NCBI RefSeq assembly: GCF_000430545.1
Contig: NZ_AUMF01000013.1
Location: 145,145-209,144, forward strand
Source of the DNA: Tenacibaculum ovolyticum DSM 18103
GTDB lineage: Bacteria > Bacteroidota > Bacteroidia > Flavobacteriales > Flavobacteriaceae
Reading direction: 5' to 3'
Length of the DNA stretch: 64,000 bases
The notes below the pieces were generated by a model. The model did not search any database. It was not told the origin of the DNA and worked only from the letters and a program-made list of their open reading frames with translations. Positions within the stretch are counted from its first letter, which is position 1. Each line of letters begins with the position of its first letter. Position numbers and translations under genes: made by a program. This document shows positions 54,001 to 62,535 of this stretch, piece after piece.

Positions 54001-54952
54001 CTGAATATTTATTATAGTAATAATTTGCTGCTGCTAAATCTTCTAAAGCATGGCCCACAGATTTAAAAACAGTAATTTCTTCTTGATTTTTTCTTCCTGT
54101 TTTTTTACCTGAACATAGTTCAAATAAATCTGCTTTAATATTTTCTTCTTTTAGTTTTCCGTTTTCTAACGGAATAAAAATATCGCCACTTTCTTTTAAC
54201 CCTCCTTGAAAAGTATCAATATAAACAGCTGCTTTTACTATTGTTTCATCATCAGCCTCTCTCATATCTTTCTTATAAGCTCCTACCAAATCAACATGCT
54301 GTCCTGGCTTTAAATACTTACCTAACACTAAAGGTGTTTTAGACAATGTTGCACAAGAAATAATAGAAACTTCTGCTATTTTTTCTTCAATGGTTTTTAC
54401 AGCTGTAATTGCAAAATTTTCGTTTTTAAGTGCTTCGCAAATAGCTTGTGCTTTCTTAAAATCACGTCCCCAAATAAAAACACTTTTAATTGGTCGTACT
54501 GAAGCATGTGCTTTAATTAAATTGGTAGATAAGGCACCTGTTCCTATCATTAATAGAGAAGAAGCATCTTTGTTTGATAAAAATGATGATGCTAAAGCTG
54601 AAGCTGCTGCAGTACGTTTTACCGTTAAATTTTTAGCTTCTAATATTGCCTTAATAGTACCTCTAACAGCATCTAAATAAATATAAGTTCCGTTAATAGA
54701 TGGTAAATCAAACTGACTATTTTCTGGACTTACTGTAACTATTTTTACTCCTGCATTTTTACTAGGTGTCCATGCAGGCATCAATAATAATGTAGAGTCA
54801 ACATTTACTTCTGGGTTTGCAAAATCATGATGATGTCGCATAGGAACAATTGTATCTTCCGAAGAAAACGAAGTCTTTAATTCTGAAATCAATTCTAAAA
54901 AATTAGTATTATTTTCTATAAAATCACTGTCTATTTGAATAATTTTTTTCAT
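53993..54952 (-). CDS. Ornithine-cyclodeaminase-family protein, probable delta1-pyrroline-2-carboxylate reductase
   Basis: ATG 54952 (MKKIIQIDSDF) is preferred to a TTG two codons upstream. The ~319-residue mu-crystallin/OCD-fold protein has MPAWTPSKNAGVKIVTV, the Rossmann segment SLLMIGTGALSTNLIKAH, FIWGRDFKKAQAIC and HVDLVGAYKKDMREAD. In bacteria, members beside trans-3-hydroxyproline dehydratase reduce delta1-pyrroline-2-carboxylate to L-proline with NAD(P)H; true cyclodeaminase is less likely here. It heads the minus-strand operon of two genes. Confidence 0.87.
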   Translation of the reverse strand: MKKIIQIDSDFIENNTNFLELISELKTSFSSEDTIVPMRHHHDFANPEVNVDSTLLLMPAWTPSKNAGVKIVTVSPENSQFDLPSINGTYIYLDAVRGTIKAILEAKNLTVKRTAAASALASSFLSNKDASSLLMIGTGALSTNLIKAHASVRPIKSVFIWGRDFKKAQAICEALKNENFAITAVKTIEEKIAEVSIISCATLSKTPLVLGKYLKPGQHVDLVGAYKKDMREADDETIVKAAVYIDTFQGGLKESGDIFIPLENGKLKEENIKADLFELCSGKKTGRKNQEEITVFKSVGHALEDLAAANYYYNKYSDE

Positions 54953-54997
54953 TCTCAAAAATAAGTATTTATAAAAAATATGCGGCAGATGAGCTAA

Positions 54998-55015
54998 ACA
55001 TATAGTAATATATGT
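54998..55015. promoter_or_regulatory. Inverted repeat upstream of the reductase-dehydratase operon
   Basis: ACATATA (54998-55004), GTAA, TATATGT (55009-55015) form a 7-bp-arm palindrome about 46 bp from the operon start. The core ATATAGTA recurs upstream of the deaminase gene (from 43330), hinting at one shared regulator. Confidence 0.35.
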
Positions 55016-55137
55016 GTTGTAATCGCTAAAATAGTATCACATAAAACACAAAATCAACGACAATAGCTTAACTTTTAAATAAAAACAGTTAATTTAAAAC
55101 TACAACAAATAGTTTATCAGCTAATTTTTAACAAAAA

Positions 55138-55170
55138 AAAACACTTTAGAAAATTACTAAAGTGTTTTTT
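55138..55170 (-). terminator. Terminator of the dsbD operon
   Basis: AACACTTTAG (55140-55149) pairs with CTAAAGTGTT (55157-55166). On the minus strand the stem is followed by a T-run. Confidence 0.85.
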
Positions 55171-55185
55171 GATATCGAACTGTTT

Positions 55186-57156
55186 TTAAAAATTGGCGAT
55201 CCCTTTTTCTAACCAATTATAATACTCATCTACATCTGGTGTATATGATGCTGGATCTATTAAATTAGATTCATCATGTGCCATTAACACATAGAATGGC
55301 TGAGAGTTTGCTTTGTATTTTATGGTTTGTAATTCACTCCATTTTTGCCCAATATACTTTAACTTCTTTCCTGGGTTTAATTTAGAATCAACAATTTCAT
55401 CATCTTTTAAAGGTCTTTTATCATCAACATATAACGATATTAATACAACCTTATTTTTTAAAACATCTAATACTTTAGGCTTTACCCAAACATTTTGTTC
55501 CATTTTACGACAATTCACACAAGCATGTCCAGTAAAATCTATCATTACAGGCTTCCCTACTTTTTTAGCATAAGCTAATCCTTTATCATAATCATGAAAA
55601 GAAATAATATCGTGGGGAGGCATTAAATGTGCTCCTTCTGGTAAACCATTATGATTACCAGCCTCTTTATCTAAAACAGTAATCGCACTTTGTTTTGTAT
55701 ACCCTACACCGTATGGAGACTCGCTATAATGTTGTGGTGGTGGAAAAGCACTAATTATATTTAAAGGTGCTCCCCATAAACCAGGCAACATATAAATAGT
55801 AAATGCTCCTACGACTAAACCTAAACCTAGCCTTCCTACTGAAATATGATTTTGTGGGCTATCATGAGGTAATTGAATTTTACCTAATAAATACAACGTC
55901 AATGCTCCAAATATAGCTATCCAAATAGCAATAAATACTTCTCTTTCTAATAAATGTAATTGCAAAACTAAATCAGCATTCGATAAAAATTTAAAAGCTA
56001 ATGCTAGTTCTAAAAAACCTAAAACTACTTTTACTGTATTTAACCAACCTCCTGATTTTGGTAATGAATTTAACCAACCTGGAAAAGCTGCAAATAGCGC
56101 AAATGGTATTGCAATAGCTGATGAGAAACCTAACATACCTATAATAGGTGCGATACCTCCTTTTGATGCTGACTCAACTAATAATGTTCCCACAATTGGC
56201 CCTGTACAAGAAAACGACACAATTGCTAAAGCTAATGCCATAAAAAAGATTCCGATTAAACCACCTCTATCTGCTTGTGAATCTACTTTAGTAGCCCAAG
56301 AACTTGGTAATGTAATTTCAAAGGCTCCTAAAAAGGATACAGCGAATACTATTAGTATTACAAAGAAAGCAATGTTAAACCAAACATTTGTTGATAAAGC
56401 ATTTAAAGCATCTGCTCCAAAAACACCTGTTACTACAGTACCTAACAATACATATATTCCTATAATTGATAATCCGTAGATAATTGCATTTTTAATTCCT
56501 TTTGCTTTACTCTTACTTTGTTTTGTAAAGAAGCTTACAGTCATAGGAATCATTGGAAAAACACAAGGTGTTAATAATGCTGCAAAACCTGACAAAAAAG
56601 CTATAAAAAATATACTTAATAATCCTTTTTTATCTTCCTTAGTACCTTCACCTGATTTAACAGTTTTAGAAACTTTTTGTTTTTTTGTTATGCTTTTAGT
56701 TAAGTTAAAAACTAAATCAATTTCTTTTGGTGGCAAACATTCTTCGTCTGTACAAGCTATAAATTCTATAAAAGCTTCAAGCTCTTTAATATCTCCACTA
56801 ACCAATTCAATCTCTTGCTCAAAAACAGCTTTGTGAGCGAAAGATTTTATATTCATTCCTTCGTCATTAAAAAGTTTTGTAAACTTAATTTTTCCTTTTG
56901 GTTCTTTAGTATTACCTACTAATTTAATACTACCACCATTATCATCATAAGTAAAGGTTGTTGCTATCGGCCCTCCTTTTGGTACTTCTTGAGAATATAA
57001 ACTCCAGCCCTCTTCTATAGTAGCTTCTGTTATTAATTTATATTTTGATTCGGATATTTTTTCGACAGATGTTTTCCAGGTAATAGGATTAAATATCTGA
57101 CTGTTTGCTGTTAAGTTTATAACTAAACTAAACAGTAATATGAATATTTTTTTCAT
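55186..57156 (-). CDS. dsbD: Thiol:disulfide interchange protein DsbD
   Basis: This 656-residue protein carries electrons from cytosolic thioredoxin to periplasmic thiol-proteins. A signal peptide ([20 protein letters not shown]) is followed by the alpha domain with a cysteine pair ([13 protein letters not shown]), then eight TM helices ([18 protein letters not shown] and [12 protein letters not shown] hold the membrane cysteines). The C-terminal thioredoxin-like gamma domain has CVNC in [14 protein letters not shown]. The gene lies 19 bp downstream of a separate alpha-domain-like gene. Confidence 0.94.
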   Translation of the reverse strand: MKKIFILLFSLVINLTANSQIFNPITWKTSVEKISESKYKLITEATIEEGWSLYSQEVPKGGPIATTFTYDDNGGSIKLVGNTKEPKGKIKFTKLFNDEGMNIKSFAHKAVFEQEIELVSGDIKELEAFIEFIACTDEECLPPKEIDLVFNLTKSITKKQKVSKTVKSGEGTKEDKKGLLSIFFIAFLSGFAALLTPCVFPMIPMTVSFFTKQSKSKAKGIKNAIIYGLSIIGIYVLLGTVVTGVFGADALNALSTNVWFNIAFFVILIVFAVSFLGAFEITLPSSWATKVDSQADRGGLIGIFFMALALAIVSFSCTGPIVGTLLVESASKGGIAPIIGMLGFSSAIAIPFALFAAFPGWLNSLPKSGGWLNTVKVVLGFLELALAFKFLSNADLVLQLHLLEREVFIAIWIAIFGALTLYLLGKIQLPHDSPQNHISVGRLGLGLVVGAFTIYMLPGLWGAPLNIISAFPPPQHYSESPYGVGYTKQSAITVLDKEAGNHNGLPEGAHLMPPHDIISFHDYDKGLAYAKKVGKPVMIDFTGHACVNCRKMEQNVWVKPKVLDVLKNKVVLISLYVDDKRPLKDDEIVDSKLNPGKKLKYIGQKWSELQTIKYKANSQPFYVLMAHDESNLIDPASYTPDVDEYYNWLEKGIANF

Positions 57157-57175
57157 CTAATTTATAAGGGAGAAT

Positions 57176-57622
57176 TTAATTAATTTTAAAAGATAAATCT
57201 ACTTCTTTTGGTGGTAAACAATTTTCACCTGAGCAAACCATATACTCTACAGTTCCCTTTATTGTAAATTTCTCGTTCGTTTTTAATCTTATTCGTTGTT
57301 TAAAAACTGCCTTATGATCAAAATATTTAATACGCATTTCAAATATCTCATCATCAACAACATGTCCTTCCTCTTCTTTTGTATTTCCTTTTTTTAAATA
57401 ACGCTTATCTCCTGTAAAAGAAAACAATGTAGGTACTGGTCCTCCTTTAGGAATTTCTTGAGAATACATGTGCCAATCACCATCTAGAGTTGCTGTTGCT
57501 ATTAATTCACTTTCTTTCTCTGATATTTTTTTTACAGAGGTAGTCCACTTTACAGGGTTGTGAATTTGCCCATAAGTAACAAGGCTAGCGACAAGCAGTA
57601 AAGTTGTAATTAATTTCTTCAT
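57176..57622 (-). CDS. Stand-alone DsbD N-terminal (alpha-domain-like) periplasmic protein
   Basis: ATG 57622 gives MKKLITTLLLVASLVTYGQ, a signal peptide; the frame is open for 25 codons upstream but that part looks non-coding. The ~148-residue protein mirrors the first third of the adjacent DsbD: HNPVKWTTSVKKISEKE, DGDWHMYSQEIPKGGPVPT, FDHKAVFKQRI and CSGENCLPPKEVDLSF with both cysteines. It has no membrane or thioredoxin part. It is probably a duplicated alpha domain acting as a mobile periplasmic redox shuttle or a docking partner for DsbD. Confidence 0.85.
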   Translation of the reverse strand: MKKLITTLLLVASLVTYGQIHNPVKWTTSVKKISEKESELIATATLDGDWHMYSQEIPKGGPVPTLFSFTGDKRYLKKGNTKEEEGHVVDDEIFEMRIKYFDHKAVFKQRIRLKTNEKFTIKGTVEYMVCSGENCLPPKEVDLSFKIN

Positions 57623-57939
57623 TATCATGTAATTAATTAATAAGGTTGTTCTATTTTTTGTAAAAATAGCATCTTTCTTTGTTAAATCGTGTTTCATTAC
57701 AAAAAGTTTAGCTCTTTTAACTTTTAAAGAACAACAAATCTACTGATATACTAACAGTTACGCAAATCTCAAATTACAATCACTTTTTTCAAAAAAATAT
57801 TCATGGTTTTTTAATTTATTTTTACACATTTATTCTAAATAAGAGTATAAAAAATTGATTAGCTTCTTAATTTAGCCACTTTAAAATAATCTTTTATTAA
57901 AAAAGATAAAATAAGAAAAGCTCTTTTAATATATAAAAA
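57623..57939. promoter_or_regulatory. 317-bp divergent intergenic region, dsbD operon / YkgJ gene
   Basis: The dsbD side holds CTATTTTT-ACA-AAAAATAG (about 57651-57669), an inverted repeat containing a minus-strand TATTTTTA, a near -7 box. AGCTCTTTTAA occurs twice, at 57710-57720 and 57919-57929. The rest is AT-rich, with no further gene, RNA or strong hairpin that I can see. Confidence 0.4.
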
Positions 57940-58803
57940 ATGCAGACAACTAAACTTAATACTCAAAGTATACTACCTCTTACTTGCTCTAGAGCAGGAA
58001 CATGCTGTTTTGGAAAATCTGTAATGCTTAACCCATGGGAGTTATTAAGTTTTAGTAAAGAAAAAAAAATTACTTCGAGAGAATTCCGAGACCTTTACTG
58101 CGAGTTTGGTGGTATTCGATTACGTTTTGACGGAAAAGAAGATAAAAAAGGACAAAAAGCATGTAATCAATATGTAGAGAATGTTGGCTGTAGTGTACAC
58201 CAAGGTCGTCCATTAGCTTGTCGTTTATATCCTTTAGGTCGTCAAATACAATTTAATAAAGCACATTATATATATGAAGGTAATAAATTTCCTTGTTTAA
58301 ATGACTGCTCTGAAGTTTTAGAATTACCTAAACTTAGTGTTGGTGAATACCTTAAAGGGCAAGAAGCTGATTTATTTGAAAAAGCACAAGATGAGTATTT
58401 AATTGTAATGCAAAACATTGCCGATATTGCTTTTGAATTACTTTTAGACTCTGGTTTAGCTGAATCAGGAGATACAAAAACACTTGCTACTTGGAGAGTT
58501 ATAGGAACTGAAAGCCCTGAGTTATTAGCTGAACGAATAGGCGAAGATTGGATGAATTGTTTAATGACTCCTAGTATTAACAATACTGATAATCCTATTA
58601 ATTTTGCTCAAAAACACAATAATTTACTGCAACTAAAAGCACAGGAACAATTCGGCAACTTACAAACTTTTAATGAACTTCATGAAGCTTCTGTTTTAAT
58701 GGTTGCTGTAGCACTACACTTAGCTAGAGGGTTAGGCGCTGATGTAAAAGGAATTTCTGAGCATTGGGTTGATATTGCGAAAAGTCATGGTGCTAAAGAA
58801 TAA
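57940..58803 (+). CDS. YkgJ family cysteine-cluster protein
   Basis: This 287-residue protein carries the Fe/Zn-binding cysteine pattern of the YkgJ (CxxCxxxxC) family: TCSRAGTCCFGKSVMLNP, then ACNQYVENVGCSVHQGRPLACRLYPLG. The first ~110 residues hold all the cysteines of the cluster; the rest is helical. The family is thought to bind a metal or iron-sulfur cluster; the reaction is unknown. It is divergent from the dsbD operon. Confidence 0.88.
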   Translation: MQTTKLNTQSILPLTCSRAGTCCFGKSVMLNPWELLSFSKEKKITSREFRDLYCEFGGIRLRFDGKEDKKGQKACNQYVENVGCSVHQGRPLACRLYPLGRQIQFNKAHYIYEGNKFPCLNDCSEVLELPKLSVGEYLKGQEADLFEKAQDEYLIVMQNIADIAFELLLDSGLAESGDTKTLATWRVIGTESPELLAERIGEDWMNCLMTPSINNTDNPINFAQKHNNLLQLKAQEQFGNLQTFNELHEASVLMVAVALHLARGLGADVKGISEHWVDIAKSHGAKE

Positions 58804-58852
58804 CATTTAAAAAAATATTTTTATTTATTAAGTACATTTCTACAAAACAACT

Positions 58853-58888
58853 ACTACATATTTTGTAGTTAACTACAAAATATGTAGT
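58853..58888. promoter_or_regulatory. 36-bp perfect palindrome, likely HxlR operator
   Basis: Positions 58853-58870 and 58871-58888 are exact reverse complements (arms reading ACTACATATTTTGTAGTT). Each arm itself holds CTACA and TGTAG. It ends 15 bp before the HxlR gene start and overlaps its probable -7 region (TAGTTTTA), as expected for autorepression. HxlR-class dimers bind such TACT/AGTA-type palindromes. Confidence 0.75.
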
Positions 58889-58903
58889 TTTACAAAAAAA
58901 AGA

Positions 58904-59230
58904 ATGAACACACCTAAACCCGGAAAACCTGTAAGAGGTTCAAAATCTGGAAAACCAATAATGGCTCTTTTTGATTTATTAGGAAGAAATTGGGCTATGA
59001 ATATTCTATGGTATTTAAAGGAAAATAAAAAATCGTTTAGTGAACTAGAAAAATTATGTGACGGAATATCTCCTACAACTTTAAATACTAGATTAAAAGA
59101 ACTTCAAAAAACTTTTATTATCGAAAAGGTTGTTGATGGCTACAAACTAACAGATATGGGTGAAGAGTTATTCAATCTTTTCAACCCACTAAGAAAATGG
59201 TCAGAAAAATGGGCCAAAAAATTTAACTAA
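58904..59230 (+). CDS. HxlR family transcriptional regulator
   Basis: This 108-residue winged-helix regulator has the HxlR pattern IMALFDLLGRNWAMNILWYL, SFSELEKLCDGISPTTLNTRLKEL and YKLTDMGEELFNLFNPLRKW. The N-terminal redox cysteine found in YodB/HypR-type members is replaced by Gly (SGKPIMAL); the only cysteine is Cys52 in helix 2, so it may not be a thiol sensor. It probably controls itself and the YciI gene 11 bp downstream through the palindrome at 58853-58888. Confidence 0.92.
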   Translation: MNTPKPGKPVRGSKSGKPIMALFDLLGRNWAMNILWYLKENKKSFSELEKLCDGISPTTLNTRLKELQKTFIIEKVVDGYKLTDMGEELFNLFNPLRKWSEKWAKKFN

Positions 59231-59241
59231 ATACTAAAAAC

Positions 59242-59532
59242 ATGTTTTTAATTAATTTTAATTTTATCCGACCTATAGATGAAGTAAATTCTTTTACTGA
59301 ACAGCATAGAGAATATGTTTCTAATTTATATAAAAAAGGACTTTTTATATTTGGAGGACCTAAAGATCCTCGTAACGGTGGAGTTGTTATTGCAAATTCG
59401 AATTCAGAAAAAGAGCTTTGTGATATTTTAGATAAAGATCCTTTAATTATTCAAAAAGTCGCAGATTATAGCTTAACAAAGTTTACTCCTTTACTGAGTA
59501 TCGAAAAGCTTGATTTTCTATTAAGTAAGTAA
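59242..59532 (+). CDS. YciI family protein
   Basis: This 96-residue ferredoxin-like alpha+beta protein has the family landmarks VNSFTEQHREYVSNLYKKGL with the conserved His, FGGPKDPRNGGVVI and a DKDPLI segment. YciI proteins are small dimers related to 5-chloromuconolactone dehalogenase; the substrate is unknown. It is cotranscribed with the HxlR regulator, which suggests a response to an aromatic or electrophilic compound. Confidence 0.88.
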   Translation: MFLINFNFIRPIDEVNSFTEQHREYVSNLYKKGLFIFGGPKDPRNGGVVIANSNSEKELCDILDKDPLIIQKVADYSLTKFTPLLSIEKLDFLLSK

Positions 59533-59687
59533 AAAACACTTGACATTTCTTTAATGCTAAGATTAATTTGATTTGTAAAGAAAGTAAGACAATATAAAAG
59601 AGTAATGATTCTCAGCGTAATATCTTTCTAGAATAAAGCCAAACTATCTTATAAATTTACTTAGTATATTGCATTCGTAAAAAATAA

Positions 59688-60050
59688 ATGATGAACCTAA
59701 AAGAGGAATCTAAATCTATAGAGAATTATTTTTCACCTAAGATTATTACAACGGTTAATGATCAATACGTGAAATTAGCAAAAATAAAAGGAGAAGATAT
59801 TCCTTGGCATAATCACGAAAATGAAGATGAGTTATTTTATATATCAGAAGGTTCTTTATTAATGGAAATTGAAAATGAACCAAGCTTCATAATGAATAAA
59901 GGAGATTTATTTGTTGTTAGAAAAGGTATTAATCACAGAGTATCTTCAGAAAACGAATGCTTAATCATGCTTATTGAAAGTAAAACGACCAAACATACTG
60001 GAACTACTAAATCTTCTATTACAAAATCAATAGACGATCAAAAATATTAA
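59688..60050 (+). CDS. Cupin-domain protein
   Basis: This 120-residue single-domain cupin has the metal-binding motif 1 WHNHENEDELFYISEGSLLMEI and motif 2 GDLFVVRKGINHRVSS, with His, His, Glu and His ligands. The reaction is unknown; small cupins of this kind may be isomerases, dioxygenases or binding proteins. It is a separate transcript 155 bp after the YciI gene. No promoter with a perfect -7 box is seen. Confidence 0.88.
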   Translation: MMNLKEESKSIENYFSPKIITTVNDQYVKLAKIKGEDIPWHNHENEDELFYISEGSLLMEIENEPSFIMNKGDLFVVRKGINHRVSSENECLIMLIESKTTKHTGTTKSSITKSIDDQKY

Positions 60051-60054
60051 TCAT

Positions 60055-60092
60055 AAAAAAAGAGCTTACATATTTGTAAGCTCTTTTTTATT
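60055..60092. terminator. Bidirectional terminator between cupin and trxB genes
   Basis: AGAGCTTACA (60061-60070) pairs with TGTAAGCTCT (60075-60084), with A- and T-tracts that extend the stem on both sides. Confidence 0.88.
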
Positions 60093-60109
60093 TTATATAA
60101 TATGTGCTA

Positions 60110-61048
60110 TTATTCTAAAGCACCTAAATAACGTTCAGCATCTAGAGCCGCCATACAACCTGTACCTGCTGCTGTTACTGCTTGACGATATTCTTTATCT
60201 TGTATATCACCAGCTGCAAAAACTCCTGGTAAATTTGTTTTTGTTGATTTCCCTTTTGTTATTAAGTAACCTACATCATCCATATCTAAAACGCCTTTAA
60301 ATAAATCTGAATTTGGTTTGTGCCCAATAGCAATAAAAGCACCTGTTACAGCGATCTCATTCTTATCTCCTGATTGATTATTTACAACACGAACACCTTC
60401 AACAACATCCTTCCCTAAAACCTCATCTAATTCAGTATTATATAAAACTTCAATATTTGCTGTTTTTTCAACTCTATGCTGCATAGCCTTTGAAGCTCTC
60501 ATGTGATCTTTTCTAACTAACATGGTAACTTTATTACAAATATTAGCTAAATAAGTTGCTTCTTCAGCAGCGGTATCACCTGCTCCAACAACAATTACGT
60601 CTTGTCCTTTATAGAAAAAACCATCACAAGTAGCACATGCCGAAACACCTCCACCTATTAAACGTTGTTCACTTTCTAATCCTAAATATTTAGCAGTTGC
60701 TCCTGTTGAAATAATAATAGTTTCTGCTTCAATTTCAATAGACTCATCAACTATAACCTTATGAATACCTCCAATTTCAGAACTCAAATCAACTTTAGTA
60801 ACCATTCCAAAACGAACTTCAGTACCAAAACGTTCAGCTTGTTTTTGTAAATCATTCATCATTGCAGTACCATCTGTTCCGTTTGGATATCCTGGATAAT
60901 TATCAACTTCAGTAGTTGTAGTTAATTGTCCTCCCATTTGCATTCCAGTATACATAACAGGTTTCATATCTGCTCTTGCAGCATATATTGCAGCGGTATA
61001 CCCTGCTGGTCCTGAACCAATAATCAAACATTTAATTTTTTCTGCCAT
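60110..61048 (-). CDS. trxB: Thioredoxin reductase
   Basis: This 312-residue NADPH-dependent flavoprotein has the FAD motif IIGSGPAGYTAAIYAARADM and the redox-active CATC in VSACATCDGFFYKG. The NADPH motif is VVVGAGDTAAEEATYLA and the C-terminal FAD motif is GVFAAGDIQDKEYRQAVTAA. It reduces thioredoxin, which in turn feeds DsbD (coded 3 kb away) among others. A minus-strand TACATTTG box is 23 bp upstream. Confidence 0.96.
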   Translation of the reverse strand: MAEKIKCLIIGSGPAGYTAAIYAARADMKPVMYTGMQMGGQLTTTTEVDNYPGYPNGTDGTAMMNDLQKQAERFGTEVRFGMVTKVDLSSEIGGIHKVIVDESIEIEAETIIISTGATAKYLGLESEQRLIGGGVSACATCDGFFYKGQDVIVVGAGDTAAEEATYLANICNKVTMLVRKDHMRASKAMQHRVEKTANIEVLYNTELDEVLGKDVVEGVRVVNNQSGDKNEIAVTGAFIAIGHKPNSDLFKGVLDMDDVGYLITKGKSTKTNLPGVFAAGDIQDKEYRQAVTAAGTGCMAALDAERYLGALE

Positions 61049-61070
61049 CGTCTAAATTTTTTTGATACTA

Positions 61071-61078
61071 CAAATGTA
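61071..61078 (-). promoter_or_regulatory. -7 box (TACATTTG) of trxB
   Basis: The minus-strand reading of 61078-61071 is an exact TAnnTTTG match. Confidence 0.55.
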
Positions 61079-61200
61079 ATTTTTTTTTACATCTATTATC
61101 TTTTTTTAATATCTATTTTGATTATTAGACGATAAACTAAAATTATCTTACCTACTTAAAAAAAACTTTTTTTTATTGCTTCATATACATATATTTTATC

Positions 61201-61208
61201 TATATTTG
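61201..61208 (+). promoter_or_regulatory. -7 box (TATATTTG) of tRNA-Pro
   Basis: An exact TAnnTTTG match lies 16 bp before the tRNA 5' end, leaving a leader of about 12 nt. Confidence 0.6.
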
Positions 61209-61224
61209 CACCCCGATAACTATT

Positions 61225-61299
61225 CGGGGTGTAGCGTAGCCCGGTCATCGCGCCTCGTTTGGGACGAGGAGGTCGCAGGTTCGAATCCTGCCACCCCGA
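61225..61299 (+). tRNA. tRNA-Pro (anticodon UGG)
   Basis: The cloverleaf is complete: acceptor CGGGGTG (61225-61231) with CACCCCG (61292-61298), anticodon stem CCTCG/CGAGG around loop TTTGGGA (61258-61264) with anticodon TGG at 61260-61262, and T arm GCAGGTTCGAATCCTGC. The discriminator is A. CCA is not encoded. The leader just upstream contains CACCCCGA, a copy of the 3' acceptor strand. Confidence 0.96.
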
Positions 61300-61302
61300 C
61301 TA

Positions 61303-61334
61303 AAAGACTTAAGATTTTTCTTAAGTCTTTTTTG
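61303..61334 (+). terminator. Terminator of tRNA-Pro
   Basis: AGACTTAAGA (61305-61314) pairs with TCTTAAGTCT (61319-61328) around TTTT and runs into a T-tract. Confidence 0.88.
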
Positions 61335-61389
61335 TTTTCAATAATTTGGTTTTCTTATTTACTTAATTTTTTTATCTAAATTCGTGGCT

Positions 61390-61848
61390 ATGAAAACACT
61401 ACAACAATGGTTTGATGAATACGCCGTTAGCCATCAAAATGAAACAAATATTTCGATACACTTTATATGCGTTCCCGCTATATTCTTTAGCATCATAGGC
61501 ATATTTATGAGTATTCCTTCTCAATTTTTAAATAACTTAATTAAAATCGATAATCCATTAGTAATAAATTGGGCAACAATTGCACTTGCTTTCTTTCTAT
61601 TATTCTATTTACGTTTATCTTTTTCTATGTTTATTAAAATGCTAATTTTCTCAATTCTTTGCATTATTGGAAATTATTTTCTAAGCATATACATACCCCT
61701 ATTATACACTTCAATAGCTATTTTTATAATCGCATGGATTGGGCAATTTTATGGTCATAAAGTAGAAGGTGCAAAACCTTCTTTCATAAAAGATTTACAG
61801 TTTCTTTTAATTGGCCCTGCTTGGGTAATCAAAAAAATATTTAAATAA
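61390..61848 (+). CDS. Mpo1-like (DUF962/YGL010w) membrane protein
   Basis: ATG 61390 (MKTLQQWFDEYAVSHQNETN) is chosen; a GTG two codons upstream is possible. The ~152-residue protein has the DUF962 start motif with the conserved His of SHQNETN and HFICVPAIFFSIIG, four TM helices, and GQFYGHKVEGAKPSF followed by DLQFLLIGPAWVIKK. In yeast, Mpo1 is an iron-dependent dioxygenase in 2-hydroxy fatty-acid alpha-oxidation; bacterial members probably act on lipids too. Confidence 0.85.
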   Translation: MKTLQQWFDEYAVSHQNETNISIHFICVPAIFFSIIGIFMSIPSQFLNNLIKIDNPLVINWATIALAFFLLFYLRLSFSMFIKMLIFSILCIIGNYFLSIYIPLLYTSIAIFIIAWIGQFYGHKVEGAKPSFIKDLQFLLIGPAWVIKKIFK

Positions 61849-61914
61849 CTGTACTCTAATTTTTGATCTATTATCATTAACAAATAATAAAGGATTTTAT
61901 CTAAAACAGTGTTT

Positions 61915-62526
61915 ATGGAATTACTTTTTTTAGGCTTAATAAGCGGAACCATTATCTCTTATTTTATTTTTCAAAAATTTTCTTCAACAAGTAAAAAACA
62001 CTTGACTGAAAAACAATCTGTCATCTTATTAGATAAGATTAAAAAAGTATCTAAACTAATTACTATAGAAGGTGAGTTTGCAGAAATATATCACCATGAA
62101 AATTCTAAAGAAAAATTCTTAGGCTTATTTTCTAGTAAAAAAAAGGCAATTATTTTAATCAATGCTAAAGTGCATATTGGTTTCGATTTTAGAAAAATTA
62201 AAATACATACCGACACCAAGAATAAATCATTGATTTTATCTGACTTCCCACAGCCTGAAGTTTTTTCAGTAGAGCCAAACATACGTTTTTACGATATTCA
62301 AAACGGATTGCTAAATAAATTTAGCTCAGAAGACTTAACAGAAGTTAACAAAGAAGCTAAAGAACATATCCTTCAAAAAATTCCTGATAGTAATTTAATG
62401 CAAACCGCCAATAAAGAAGCGCTGGAGGCTATTTCACTTATGGAAAACCTTGTTGAAACCATTGGCTGGAAATTAGATTTTTCTGCTTTAGAATTATCAG
62501 CATCAAATCTAAAACCAATAGAATAG
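61915..62526 (+). CDS. DUF4230 domain protein
   Basis: ATG 61915 (MELLFLGLISGTIISYFIF, a single N-terminal TM anchor) is preferred to GTG 61909. The DUF4230 domain follows: VSKLITIEGEFAEIYHHENS, KKAIILINAKVHIGFDFRKI, LSDFPQPEVFSVEPNIRFY, and a helical C-terminus. It is probably an anchored periplasmic protein; the function is unknown. It is the first of four closely packed genes. Confidence 0.82.
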   Translation: MELLFLGLISGTIISYFIFQKFSSTSKKHLTEKQSVILLDKIKKVSKLITIEGEFAEIYHHENSKEKFLGLFSSKKKAIILINAKVHIGFDFRKIKIHTDTKNKSLILSDFPQPEVFSVEPNIRFYDIQNGLLNKFSSEDLTEVNKEAKEHILQKIPDSNLMQTANKEALEAISLMENLVETIGWKLDFSALELSASNLKPIE

Positions 62527-62535
62527 CAAAAATTA

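Noticed and set aside
61209..61299. Direct repeat of 8 bp around tRNA-Pro as an integration (att) site
   Set aside because: The repeats enclose only the tRNA itself, with no island or integrase; a leader hairpin explains the repeat better.
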